Below are positions 35,279 through 45,747 of a stretch of 64,000 bases of DNA, in pieces. Made by a program: the position numbers and the translations under genes. This DNA comes from Diphasiastrum complanatum. Taxonomy: Eukaryota; Streptophyta; Lycopodiopsida; Lycopodiales; Lycopodiaceae. The stretch spans positions 37,918 through 101,917 of the forward strand of contig MU831835.1 of the NCBI GenBank assembly GCA_029204225.1, given 5' to 3'. The notes beneath the pieces are model-generated. The model was not told the origin of the DNA. It saw nothing but the letters and a program-made list of their open reading frames with translations, and ran no database searches. Each line of letters opens with the position of its first letter. Within the stretch, counting starts at the first letter, position 1.

Positions 35279-36512
35279 AAGTTTGTACATAGTGGATTTC
35301 AGAAATATTCGTGGTGCTTCTCTCACCAACTGGGACTTGACATTTTTTTTGCCGAAAAGTTGTTTGATTCTATTGCCAAGCCCCAAGGCCCACCTCCTGC
35401 ATCTATCAATGTCACATTAAGATCAATGTGCTTACAACAAGGTGATGCCCCAGAAATTCTGTTTGGTAGCTTAGAAACATTCTTGGCTACATTTCAAGTA
35501 TTCAAGGAAACTGATATAATAGATTCTACAGGTTTTAGAAAGAGAGGTATCCATAAGAGGGGGAAATCGACGAAGGTTTAAAATTGGATGGTCTATGCAA
35601 TAATAGGTTCCTTGCATTCTGCAAATTTGAATTTGTAAATGGTCAACATTTTTGTTGTGCGTGTAACGAGATAGCGTCTCATGCAGTGAGACATACCAAA
35701 ATATTAAAAGCAACATTCAAGGAGAGGTTCTTGTATGTACACGCAAGAATGTGTTTGTTCAGAAACATGATGTGTTACATATTGGAATCTGACAGACTGA
35801 ACTTTGAACCAAAAAAGAAATGAAAGAAAAGCAGCCTGGCAAAAATAATGGAATGTGTTCGACAGCTTTGGATCTCCTTGGATAGGCCCCGTTACATTAA
35901 AGGAGTAAAATTAGACCAAGAGACCACAAGGAGAATGGCCTCCTTCTATCAAGATTTTGTAACATCATTGGCAGTGACATTATGGGACCGCTGCAAGGAA
36001 GATTGCCATTAAAAACTTTGTATGCAAAGTTTGAAGAGTATACCTTAATATCACTACGTCCGGATGATACTTTCAATAACTTCCTGAAAGTCATGAAAAC
36101 TTACGCCTCTAGTAATATGTCCTACAAAGAACCAGAGTACAGTACAAAGAAGCCGAAGTTTGTTCCAATGACAATAAGATTTTTCAGACCAGTGAGATAC
36201 GTTCCCACTGTAATCTGCAATCGAATTTGTAAAAAAGTGTTGCATGATCATTTATTTTTCTGAAAGAAAAATAAAGAGAAATATATTGAGGAAGTTGTAA
36301 ATAATATGGTCCGAGAAACATGCTCCGTGCATGTCATAAATTCTTTGATTTCATTGGATAATGACGTGCCCAACAATGTAAAGTACAACAAAGAAAGCGT
36401 CAAACTTCTGTCCAAAACATTGACAATAAGTTTGCGTATGATTGGATCAAAGCAGCAACAAGTAGCGGCCGGAGCACCTTTGCCAGTTGTACCCTATCTT
36501 TATCTGAGTTAA
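35279..36512 (+). pseudogene. Unidentified coding remnant 2
   Basis: A series of plus-strand frames: 35,273-35,581 (LFDSIAKPQGPPPASIN), 35,584-35,823 (FEFVNGQHFCCACNEIASHA, ending FEPKKK), 35,840-36,010 (LDRPRYIKGVKLDQETTRRM), 35,982-36,263 and 36,264-36,512 (EEVVNNMVRETCSVHVIN). The near end-to-end order on one strand suggests one decayed gene of at least 400 codons, perhaps continuing remnant 1. CxxC in HFCCAC is the only motif-like feature. Family unknown. Confidence 0.4.
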
Positions 36513-36889
36513 TCTTATTGTTTTCAAGTTTGATGAAGGTTATTTTTATCAAATTTGTCAGAAAATAGCCAAATCAGTGATTTTTTTATCCAAAATAGTA
36601 TTGAAAAACCTTCGCCGAGTTCATTTTCACCCAGGAAACCTGTCTGTTCTATTTTTAGGTTCTGATCTACCAGAGCCTTTGTCAAATTTTTGAATCATTC
36701 TGTTATATTCTGATAGTGATTCTGAAAGATTTCTAATTAGAAGTGTCGATCACATGATCAAAGATCCTTTTTCAAGAGAATTAGAAATCTGATTATTGTG
36801 AAGTGATATAAGTTTTATAGATTTGATCTCAGATAGGATTTGATTGAAAAAATCTTTATCCAATCTCATTGTGATTGAATTGATTCACA
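36513..36889. other. AT-rich spacer before a Gypsy gag
   Basis: No ORF. It could be the leader of the Gypsy gag that follows, but no LTR end or primer site was seen. Confidence 0.35.
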
Positions 36890-37702
36890 ATGAACGTTCC
36901 ATCAATAATTGTTAGAAGGTCACCTCGGTTAGAGATTCCAAAGTATAATGGGTTATCTGATCATGTCAGATTTCTCAAAATATATTCAGAATCATGTGAG
37001 GTATATGGAGAAGTGTTTTTGCAGGATAAACTTAAGCTATTTCTGATGGCCTTAACTAGAGCTGCACAAAATTGGTTCTATAATCAAGATGAAATAGAAT
37101 GTGCAGATTGGGAAGCTATAAAACAAGTCCTCATCACAAGATTTAAACCTCAAAATTTTATAGAAATTTTTTTTTTCTTTTAAGTAAAATTAAAATGGAA
37201 AAGAGAGAAGGGGTATGAGACCATATTGAACTGGTTAAACACCTTAGATCTTAGTGTGATTCCGATCTAATTGTTGATGAAGCTATGATTATGTGGTTTT
37301 TAGCAGGCCTACCAAAGAGGATTAGACGCGAGCTGAAATGCGATACAGAAAAAATGTCTTTACAAAATGCTATGGAGGATGAACCAAATATTAGAATATT
37401 GCCATATACAGCGGGGCAAACCACTACTACATCGATCACTATTGCATCCACAAATATTAATGCTACTACGGAATTGATGATCAATGCAGCTAGATAAGAT
37501 GCAGTCCCAATTCGACGAAATACTGAAATTTCTTGAAGATGTTCAAGCTAAGAGTAGCAAAGTAACTGAACAGCTTGTTAAAACCTTTCCTAGTCAGAAA
37601 AATGTCTGTTGGTGTTCAATTTGTGCGAGAAATCACACATCAATGAGTGTACGTCTCTGTTGGAGTGTTTGCAGATCCCAAGGCAACCCTAACCCTAGTT
37701 AA
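36890..37702 (+). pseudogene. Gypsy gag remnant
   Basis: Residues 1-97 read IPKYNGLSDHVRFLKIY, FLMALTRAAQNWFYNQ and WEAIKQVLITRFKPQNF, the Retrotrans_gag pattern (Y.G..D...F, A..W, F..RF). Frame changes follow near 37,180 and 37,500. AMIMWFLAGLPKRIRREL and the knuckle-like WCSICARNHTSMSV with a final Cys come later. It is related in plan, not close in sequence, to the minus-strand gag at 22,225-22,980. Confidence 0.75.
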
Positions 37703-37829
37703 TAAGTTAGAGGGATTTGGCACCCTGCATGTGTAAGTCCAGCCCGATGATTACATAGTTATTTGATTAGTTACAAGTTACTAGACGCAAATACATGATC
37801 GTCTAGTCTCATCGGATGAGATCCGATAC

Positions 37830-38209
37830 ATGTTCAAGAAGGTTGAAACCTCCCAAACTTCATTGGTAGGGTTTCAAGAAAGATTTGATAAACTAAAATG
37901 TACGACATCAACTGAGCTGGCTAAGACAAAAGCAATCATCAAAGATTATGAAAAGATAGTCGCTCAGGTGTTGGAAGCAGACCCTCATGTCCAAATTTTG
38001 GTTATACTACAGTTCTCGTCTCAGCAACAAGAAAAGGGAAGATTGGGTACAGAATTGAAAAGAGCAAATTTTGTAGATGTACCAGATGTTAAGGCCACGA
38101 AGAAAGATCCATCTACTTCAAGGACCAGGCCATCTTTCCAAAAACCAATCACCATCGAGGACCAAATCCAGGCATTTCTACAACACCATCCTGCAATTCT
38201 ACAGATTTG
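37830..38209 (+). pseudogene. Short open frame, possibly gag tail or coiled coil
   Basis: Plus-strand frame with LVGFQERFDKLKCTTSTELA and AIIKDYEKIVAQVLEADP, helical and charged, then a K/S/T/R linker (TKKDPSTSRTRPSF). It meets the minus-strand ORF end to end at about 38,210. Family not recognised. Confidence 0.3.
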
Positions 38210-39424
38210 GCTTGGAGCCTTATTATTATCCTCAAAAATCTGGGCTTCCTCATCAGACTTCTGAAGCAGTCGACCTACTGAGTGATTTCGCTCATTCAAA
38301 AGTTTATTATTTGCTTCTAGAGTTGTATTTTGCTCAGGCAACATCGATATGTTGTTGGTCAATTCATCGACTTGCTGGAACAGCTGCATCGTACTATCTT
38401 GTATGTGCAGGTCAAAAGTATAAATTCTCCCAACAATTTCTTTGGCACCTATGGAGAACTGATGGTACCACTTATAAAGATTATGTTTGCTTTCTTCTTC
38501 GTCCTCCTCTGAGTCAGTAGCTTCCTCCTTGGAGACAATTTCTTCATTCTCCATAGATGCAAAAGCCTTCGGCTTCGGAGAGGTGTTGACAGAGATGCGA
38601 ATTACAGCTAAAGAGCTTTCAGCAGCAGAAGATTTTGCAGCAGCATCCTCTTCTACTTCCTTTGAAACTGATACTGCCTCAACTTCCATACCAAAAGAAG
38701 TTGCTGGCTTGTTTTGTGGAGTAGTAGCGCCCTATAGGAGACTCGATAGATCAATCTTTATTGGTGCTAGCATCCTACCTGCCAACACTCCCTGCTCTGT
38801 CTCTGTAAGAATGCCAAAATGGTCGCATAGTTGAGAGATGTGTGCTCCCACCGCAAAAATTGTTTTGCTCTTGATTTAGCACAAGAATGCTTTGTATATA
38901 ATGGACCCGAACCAAATTGTCTGACCAGCAAGAGCATCCACAAGATCACCAAAATTTTGTGCTGAAATTGTGGCATCAGCATTGGTAATGAAGAGCACCT
39001 GGTTCGCGTACTTACAGAAGAATTTTATATGCGCGTCCCTCACCATGGTGATTTTGTACCCCTTGCTAGGTATGAAACAGTTTGACAAAAAATAGGTCGA
39101 CTCATCAATAGCATCTTTAGTAGTCACATTGGCTACCCCATCAATCGGCAAACCAAGAGCTTTAAAAAATACAGCTTCATTCACGGTGAAGGTAGTGTTC
39201 CGCAATAAAACTTGGAAATCAGAGTCAACCATCGTATGGATAGAATGAACAAACTTATTGCTAACATCTGACAACATGATAGATGGGTCCACTTTCAAAT
39301 TTCCCAACGATCCAGTAAAGATTGAATTGAAGCAAGCCAAATAGATGCTCGTATCTTCCAATTGATAGTTACGTTTCTGATCGCAAATGTGACAACAGAT
39401 TGACAGAAGAGTGATAGCGAGCAC
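38210..39424 (-). pseudogene. Plant transposon-type ORF with coiled coil, two internal stops
   Basis: A single minus-strand frame from 39,424 runs to about 38,210 with stops only near 38,876 and 38,715. The N-terminal half has FFKALGLPIDGVANV, FCKYANQVLFITNADA and IWFGSIIYKAF, then after the first stop ISQLCDHFGILTE. This layout (F..L..L.. and I.FG..I...L..LC...G) resembles the putative plant transposon protein family often found in LTR elements. The C-terminal half has a Ser/Glu-acidic region (SDEEDEEESK style) and a coiled coil (LTNNISMLPEQNTTLEANNK). Function unknown. Confidence 0.5.
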
Positions 39425-39929
39425 TTGAACAAGGAGTGATAGAGAGCAAGAGAGTAAAAAGAAAGTGTGAATTGTAAATAGAAATTACAATGTTTAAGAC
39501 TGACACAATGGAGAAGATGATTACATGGCAGCATGATTTGACAATACTCACTTGTAAATAAAAGTGGTGGCTAAAGATAATCTTGAGTTAAATTAAGACC
39601 GTTAAAATTTAAAAAGATAATCACGCCTACGCAATCTTCCACGTGGTCATAAATATGGACATAATTATGAATGATCTTTTATCACACATGTATAAATACG
39701 CGTTTAATAAAAACGATTCACTAAATAAAAAACAATGAATAAAACAATAAATAACAATTAATTAAATAATTATAAGAATTAAAAAAAAAATTCGAGAAGA
39801 AGAAAAGAAAAATTTTGAGATGGATCCTTGAAAAGATATTGCAATTCACTCACAAAATTACTGATTGCAATAGAAAGCAAGAGGCAAATTTAAATTGTGT
39901 GAATCTATGGTGGAGACCACCTTTACTTA
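39425..39929. other. AT-rich spacer, no gene
   Basis: Strongly AT-rich between 39,600 and 39,800, with an A-run near 39,782. Nothing supported. It contains the proposed breakpoint inside element D. Confidence 0.4.
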
Positions 39930-40400
39930 TAAGGGATTTGGGAAGTATGAGAAAACAAATCGCTTATGGGTTAACTTATAGGAAACTGATAGGTTTGCTG
40001 TTGTATGATGCGACTGCCCCTTGATGTTGTTCTTTGCTTGCAGTATCTGACAATCTTGAATTTCATGGTTGTTTCGCTTGTAGTATCTGCAGAACAGCTT
40101 CTTCTTCGCCTGCGGATTTGATTGTTCTTTGTGTTGTGCTGGTTTCTGGTCTGTGGCTTTGATTACTTCGGGACTTTTTTCTTCTTCTATTTAGTCGTGC
40201 TCTTGTTGGTGTATAAAACGTGAGAATCAGCTGAGGAACTTGAGGCTTCGTTCCTCCGCTTCTGCACCTGTAACAACATCATTCAATTCTTTAGCCATTA
40301 GTGCATTTTTCATCTTAAATTTTCATAGATGGTAATTGGCTCCATCAAGCTTGTCCATGATAGGACTGGCTTTCCCTTGGAAATCCATGTGGAAGATTAG
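39930..40400 (-). pseudogene. Copia element D gag remnant
   Basis: The minus strand from ATG 40,358 reads MDKLDGANYHL, a stop, then KFKMKNALMAKELNDVV, the start of a Copia gag. After a deletion it passes to KKLFCRYYKRNNHEIQDC (40,093-40,040), a CCHC knuckle with the second Cys changed to Tyr. Almost all middle gag is missing and everything after the knuckle is lost by about 39,930. It follows element D's primer site and LTR. Confidence 0.75.
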
Positions 40401-40530
40401 TCTAGGTGATAGGAAAAACTATCAATGATTTAAATATGAAAATCTGGTACTAAATTACAGAACAAGAAGACAATTACTCTATCGGCTGGTAGAGTCTTGT
40501 ACTGTGGAAGCTTATCAGGCTATGAAAATA

Positions 40531-40542
40531 GCTCTGATACCA
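40531..40542 (-). promoter_or_regulatory. Primer binding site of Copia D
   Basis: The minus strand reads TGGTATCAGAGC, an exact match to the initiator-Met site, immediately after the LTR end CCAACA. Confidence 0.92.
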
Positions 40543-41416
40543 TGTTGGAAATTGAAAGAGGGTGTGAGAGTTTGAGAAACTAAAATAACTTGAAAACAAA
40601 CGAACACGAAAAGACTCCGATCTCGAAACTCTAATGAGGAACGAACTCGAACGAAAAGTGTCAGCGGAATGAGCTATATTGCTTTTTTTCCTAAGCATGA
40701 CTACGCCTATCAGAAACGAACAGAACATTAGTGATAGAAATCATGGTCGATCTGATTACGTAGCCAAACATTAAGCAACAAAACATCAGAAGAATAATTT
40801 GTCCTTTATAGCTAGACAAATTATTAGTCGTGAATGATTTGCGAAGAGCTAGACTGAGCTCGACTGATAATCAGTCACGAAAGACAAGACCAAATGTTAG
40901 TCGCCAAGAACTAGACTAATAATAATTCGCTAAGAACAGACTACTAGATTGAGCAGTAAGAGAGTCAGACAGAATGTAGAAAAGCATAGCAATATTGACA
41001 CAAATCTGAACATAGAACAAAATAGAGTTGTTATCAGACTAAGTATAGCAAAATATACATGTCAATAATGATGTGGAGAACAAGAAAATAGCAGACGAAA
41101 CCGCATGCTCTACAAAGTTAATTCAATCTATAAAAAGAATGAATTTGTTACTAACAATACAAAAGAATCAATGTGCAAGGCATCTACTTCATCTATCTCT
41201 GATAAGTTTCTCATGCTATTATTTTCACACACTACAGAATACACAAATGGTATTCAATATATATACACAATTTTACAAGTGTGCAGATGAAGAAAGTACA
41301 AAGTGGATGTGCTGTTTGTAGGAGATCGTGGGTGGCTGCTGTCGTTGTCAAATCTGTTAGCACAGTTGCATGGGATGAGCGTGAGAAGGCCACGACGTCA
41401 GCCTTTGCTGACATTT
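40543..41416 (-). repeat. 5' LTR of Copia D, 3' two-thirds
   Basis: On the minus strand it matches the 3' LTR from about 18,570 to 19,428 and ends TTTCCAACA next to the primer site. The first ~300 bp of this LTR are not here; they lie at 41,719-42,020 in the opposite orientation. Confidence 0.88.
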
Positions 41417-41718
41417 CATGCAAGTAATCTTGATTATATGCGTCACTAATTAAACACACAAAATACATATACCTGTATCATCTTGTGCCAATCGTGAGAC
41501 TTTAATCCGGATAATTTGTCGTCTGTGGTAAATGCCCCTCTTATAGACCCCGCGTATCTAGTGGAAAATTGAATATGTCGAATAACTGCCTTTATATGCG
41601 TACTCTTTTCCTTTGACAAAATCCACGAACGGTGCACGAGTTGATCTTGACCTTGACTCTTGTCCATCTTTAATCCACAAGTGTCACATTTGAGCAAAAT
41701 CTTTTAGTCCATCAAGGA
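41417..41718 (-). pseudogene. CACTA transposase, middle piece (inverted)
   Basis: The minus-strand frame includes HRSWILSKEKSTHIKAVI, FSTRYAGSIRGAF and DDKLSGLKSHDWHKMIQ, followed by a donor GTATATG. In TNP2 proteins the KLSGLKSHD.H.MQ motif lies just before DUF4218. The piece ends at AAGGA (41,714-41,718) against the LTR start. Relative to the DUF4218 part to its right it is inverted. Confidence 0.85.
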
Positions 41719-42020
41719 TGTTGGATTTATCTCCTCTACTCTCCTAAATCCTATTTCAGTCTACCTCCATTCATGCTACTCCTGTTGTCACATAGTCTGC
41801 ATATTTATATGTAAAAGAAGACAAGCCGAAAACTCGACTGTCTGCATAAATACAAGTAAATTTTCAAAAGCGAAAAAGGAGAAAAACGTGACACTGTGTT
41901 TTTACATGTGATTTGTGACAGGCCTTACAAAATGCCAAAGGTTCCCTAGGAAAATGGAGGCACCCTGTAAATCGAATCCTAAAGCATTTGTCAGAGTGTC
42001 GCATTTTTTGCATCTTCACC
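41719..42020 (+). repeat. 5' LTR of Copia D, first ~300 bp (inverted relative to the rest)
   Basis: It starts TGTTGGATTTATCTCC and matches 18,241-18,560, stopping at TCTTCACCAA. Preceded by AAGGA, the target duplication shared with 19,429-19,433. Confidence 0.88.
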
Positions 42021-42028
42021 AAATGTCA

Positions 42029-42760
42029 TGTTAATTATATTTCGGCCTATTTATGTTGACAACATGTATTTTTGGTGGCATTGAAAGGGTGTTTCACCGA
42101 AGGTATATGAAACATTATCTTAGAATTGTCGACCTTTACAAGGTATTGCTCATGAGTCTTAACGTCATTCAAATGAGCACATTTCGCATGTATATGTATA
42201 TTATTGATGCATTTCTATTTTTGTATGCGACGAATATGCAGATGGATATCTTCAAAAGACATAAATATAGAAGATATAGGATGCATGTGTCTCAAAGCTA
42301 TTGAGATTGTTTGTGCTTTCAAGAGATGGCTTCCTCCATCACTCATGGACATCCAAATTCACCTATTGGTTCATCTTTTTGATGAGGTGGATCCAGTGGG
42401 CCCTGTGAGTGTAAGATGAATGTTTTTTTAGAGCAATTTATGAAAGTCCTAAAAGATTTTATTCACCAAAAAGTGTGTAGAAGGTAGTATGGCAAAAGAT
42501 TGCATGGCACAAGAGTATTTGTTTTACATTACGGAGTACTTGACACAATTAAATCCAAAGCGGGCCTCCAAGACTATGGCATGATAGTGATGAAGAGAGA
42601 GAGCAACAAACAAGAGGGCATGCCATAAGGAAAAGAAACACGTGCTAAATTTTTTGAGTGTATGAGAGACAAGGTTTGCACGTTCATGCTATACAACACA
42701 GAAGAATTGTCATCTTGGATTGATTTATACGAAAAATCTAAAGATCAATAGAATATTGAT
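42029..42760 (+). pseudogene. CACTA transposase, DUF4218 region
   Basis: The plus-strand frame at 42,204-42,419 has RRICRWISSKDINIEDI and RWLPPSLMDIQIHLLVHLFD, then EVDPVGPVSVR. After a stop (expected Trp) it reads FLEQFMKVLKDFI, then in another frame MAQEYLFYITEYL. This is the DUF4218 signature (FPPSFFDIM.HL..HL..E....GPV..RWM.P.ERFMK.LK). Later frames with FMLYNTEELSSWIDLYEK fit the variable tail. Frameshifts are numerous. Confidence 0.88.
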
Positions 42761-43026
42761 AGAACGCGGTGGCGTTGGTCACATAGGGGCCAGGCTTTTC
42801 CATCTGAATTGGAGAAGCTCCAGATAAATGCAACATGTCTTGGCTATATGAACCCATGAATGATCCTTGTGCGAGTGGAAAACAAATATCAAATTTGGAG
42901 TGGGATCTTGTGCATGGTTGTAGTTGGCATTCTCTTAACGCAAACTCATGATTTATTATTTATATAATAATTGCTTTGGCATTGTAACACATTATTCAAA
43001 AATATGTTATTTGATATATGCATTTT
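42761..43026. other. No gene seen
   Basis: AT-rich stretch; possibly an intron of the neighbouring remnants. Confidence 0.35.
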
Positions 43027-43565
43027 TCAATATGACAGTATAGGCGGCAGGCCGCTCTTTGGACTAGTGGACAACACTTCCGCATTGAATGCATCGACAA
43101 AAAAAGGATGACATTTGATAGGTGTTATCAAAAAAGAAAACCTATCCTCAAGAGATATGAGGACTTTGCAAAATCATTGCACCACATTTGTAAAATTTGT
43201 ACATGATTGTTGGGGAAAAGACAATGTTACACATTACATGGTGCTAATCTATATCATTATCTGGTACTAATCTAATTCAGGCTTATATTTTTTTTACTGA
43301 TGTAACAAATCAAAACTCTTATTTGCAGCACATCCTTCTTCATCATGCAACTCATTTTGCAAAGGAATATGAGAGCATAAGTATCTGGTCATCACAAGGC
43401 ATGGAAAAATCTCATTGGCAAGCAAGAGGAGCATTTTATAGAGCTACAATCATGGAGGACACAATTCAAGAAATAAATATTTAGTTTAACTTTTTCAGTG
43501 GTTTTACAAATGAGCACAAGCTAAAAACTCACCAAATGTTACGTTTTTTTGAAAGGCATTCAAAT
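43027..43565 (+). pseudogene. Unidentified coding remnant
   Basis: Plus-strand pieces in shifting frames: GRPLFGLVDNTSALNAST, then FDRCYQKRKPILKRYEDFAK and SLHHICKIC, then after a gap HHATHFAKEYESISIWSSQG and MEKSHWQARGAFYRAT. The ordered pieces and conserved-looking residues (QGMEKSH) suggest a real protein, with a possible intron at about 43,205-43,325. I do not recognise the family. It is not DUF4216 and may mark the end of the CACTA segment. Confidence 0.4.
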
Positions 43566-43920
43566 TCATAACAAATGAGAGATCCTTGTAATATATCAAA
43601 AATCTATTACAGAAAATTGTTTAATTATCATCATTATTCTCTTCAAGATTTAGACGGATGGTATTGTCATGAAGGAATAATCTACGACATGATGGTATTC
43701 AACGATATTTGCTCTACTAATGTCATGTCCTCCAATGGCCTCTACATTTCCGGAGAGGATATACTGAGTCCTTGGGAGAGATTTTTTTCGGAATTCCAAA
43801 AATTCCTTCTTGGTGGGCAAATTTTTTTCATCTTCATCATGACCTCGTCTGTTATCGTCCACTCCAGAAGCAGGAGATGTATTGTGGAAGGAGTCAGGCA
43901 GAGGCCATTCTGCCTGGTAA

Positions 43921-43983
43921 GGATTTCCAGAATTTTTTTAGGCGAGGCTCGGAGGGGCCGAGTCTAAATTTTTTTGGAAATCC
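43921..43983. repeat. Imperfect 63-base hairpin
   Basis: It starts GGATTTCC and ends GGAAATCC. Inner arms are TTTTTTTAG..CTCGG and CCGAG.CTAAATTTTTTT. It may be a MITE remnant or terminator-like fold-back. Confidence 0.6.
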
Positions 43984-44024
43984 AAACCGGGCAAAATGGG
44001 ACCTCTGCCCGGCCCCTTCCATTG

Positions 44025-44241
44025 CGTAATGGATTTTTAGACCCTTCTTAAACCAATCCTTAGCTGCCACATGGCAGGTGCAAGCAAAATTAGCACTAAA
44101 AATTTTTGAGACCAATCTGATGCTGCCACGTGGCAGATGCAGGCAGAATCTGAACTAAATTTTTTTTAAAAAAAATAGGTGACTATTTTGCTTTTTAATT
44201 TGTTCAAAAATGGGCAGAATAGTCACCAAAAATCCATTACG
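44025..44241. mobile_element. MITE-like repeat with 14-bp terminal inverted repeats
   Basis: The left end CGTAATGGATTTTT (44,025-44,038) is the exact reverse complement of the right end at 44,228-44,241. The 217-bp body has two near-repeats, each centred on a palindrome: CTGCCACATGGCAG (44,064) and CTGCCACGTGGCAG (44,123). Target duplication not clear; ends may extend a little further. Confidence 0.55.
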
Positions 44242-44247
44242 GATTTT

Positions 44248-44370
<123 letters not shown>

Positions 44371-44756
44371 GGGGAGGGGGGTTGTCCCGGGGGGTGTGTT
44401 CAATGCAATTGAAAGGTGGCCTTTATAAAGGGCAAAGAAAACACATAGTGCCTAGCTGTATGCCTACCTGTAGCTGTAACTCCGTGGAAATTGCCTAGAC
44501 CACCTTAAGCTCATGGCCATTGTACTTATCACATTTTTTAACTATTTTAGTGTACAACTTGTAAATGTGGCTTCTGTCTTCTACTTTTTTTTTTTTTACA
44601 ATAAGCAGCAGTTCAGATTTTATTTATAAGAATGGTAAAGTACTTTACAACTGGTGGACTCTAAGTCTGTCCACTACTTTCAGGAACCATGAACTCTTAG
44701 TCTCTATACTTTTGACCTTAGAAGAGCTTTCCTACAAGACTCAAAGTATCTGTTAC
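44371..44756. other. No gene seen
   Basis: It starts with a G-rich stretch (GGGGGAGGGGGG near 44,371) and then unremarkable sequence with a T11 run near 44,586. Confidence 0.4.
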
Positions 44757-45029
44757 TCATGTCCCAAAGGCCACTAAGAAAGAGACATGATGTATAGGAC
44801 TACCAAAAATTTGCAAATTCCTCCATCTCCAGAGGGACCAGAGAATGGGAGCTCCTAATGCAAAGCCAAATGTCCTTGTCTTACTAGTGTTCAAACCAAT
44901 AAACCAAGAAATACTGTCAATAGCATTAAAACCTAAGTGATCTGAAACATCATTCATATGTGGTAACGGATCCTTTTTTTCTTGGGAGCTTATTGCGAGC
45001 TCAATAATCCACACACAATCACATACCAT
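44757..45029 (-). pseudogene. Possible LINE C-terminal fragment
   Basis: A minus-strand frame has FGFALGAPILWSLWRWRNLQ and IFGSP. L1-type plant LINE proteins contain a P..LW..W..RN..IF segment after the RT. Only this motif supports the call. It may be a chance match. Confidence 0.25.
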
Positions 45030-45411
45030 TATTAATCTTGATCGTTTTTATTTGTACACTCAATAGACTATGGCCAAGTTGAATATTTCCAAGCTTGCTG
45101 ATTAGATTGCCAAGATATATTTGAATTCTTGGGACTATTTAAATTGTACTTTATAAGAGAGGTGGACTGGAAGTGAATGGCCATGATAGCATGGTCAACT
45201 TTCCATTCCGATCTATTGTGTAGATTGAAATTGAGTACATCAATTATGAGCTAAAATTGAAAATCTATAACATGAACATGCAATTAGTCTACACTATACA
45301 TATCACCAATCTTGAGATTGGGCAATATAAACTCAAAGATGTATACAATAGAACATGGAATCATTCTCCTATTTACAAATACGAAAATGTAAAAATGACT
45401 TGATCATAAAC

Positions 45412-45466
45412 CCTAAATCCTAAACCTTAAACCATGAACGCTAAACCCTAAACCCTAAACTATGTG
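45412..45466. repeat. Degenerate interstitial telomere-type repeats
   Basis: About seven imperfect CCCTAAA units, two perfect in tandem near 45,445. Further single units lie near 45,681 and 45,767. CCCTAAA is the plant telomere repeat. Confidence 0.7.
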
Positions 45467-45525
45467 CTACCTTTTTTTAATTACTACCCTAAACTCTAAA
45501 CTCACTAAACTTGCAAATAAATTAC

Positions 45526-45747
45526 TCATAGATTTCCAAGGCCCTTGCCTTTCTTGCTTATATACATATCCAATTGATATATTACTAGTTTATCTTGTTC
45601 TACAACCCCATGTTCGTACCTCCCCACAATAGTCATCCACTTGGCATCAACATCCACTTTGAAAATCTTAAACACATGCCTAAACCCTAAACTCAAAACC
45701 ATTCCGAGTGTATCAGAATGTAGTAGCAACAATGCGTAATGCATCAT
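45526..45747 (-). pseudogene. Short unidentified frame
   Basis: 73 codons with GMVLSLGFRHVFKIFKVDVD. The arrangement recalls plant transposon proteins (F.VDL), but it is too short to assign. The flanking AT-rich sequence has nothing else supported. Confidence 0.2.

Noticed and set aside
37251-37484. Minus-strand frame rich in V and I
   Set aside because: It is antisense to the Gypsy gag continuation and has no motif of its own.
18241-42026. Treating the 18,241 and 41,719 LTR copies as independent solo LTRs
   Set aside because: The shared AAGGA and the continuity of the CACTA gene across it argue for one insertion. The 40,543 piece also has its own primer site and gag.
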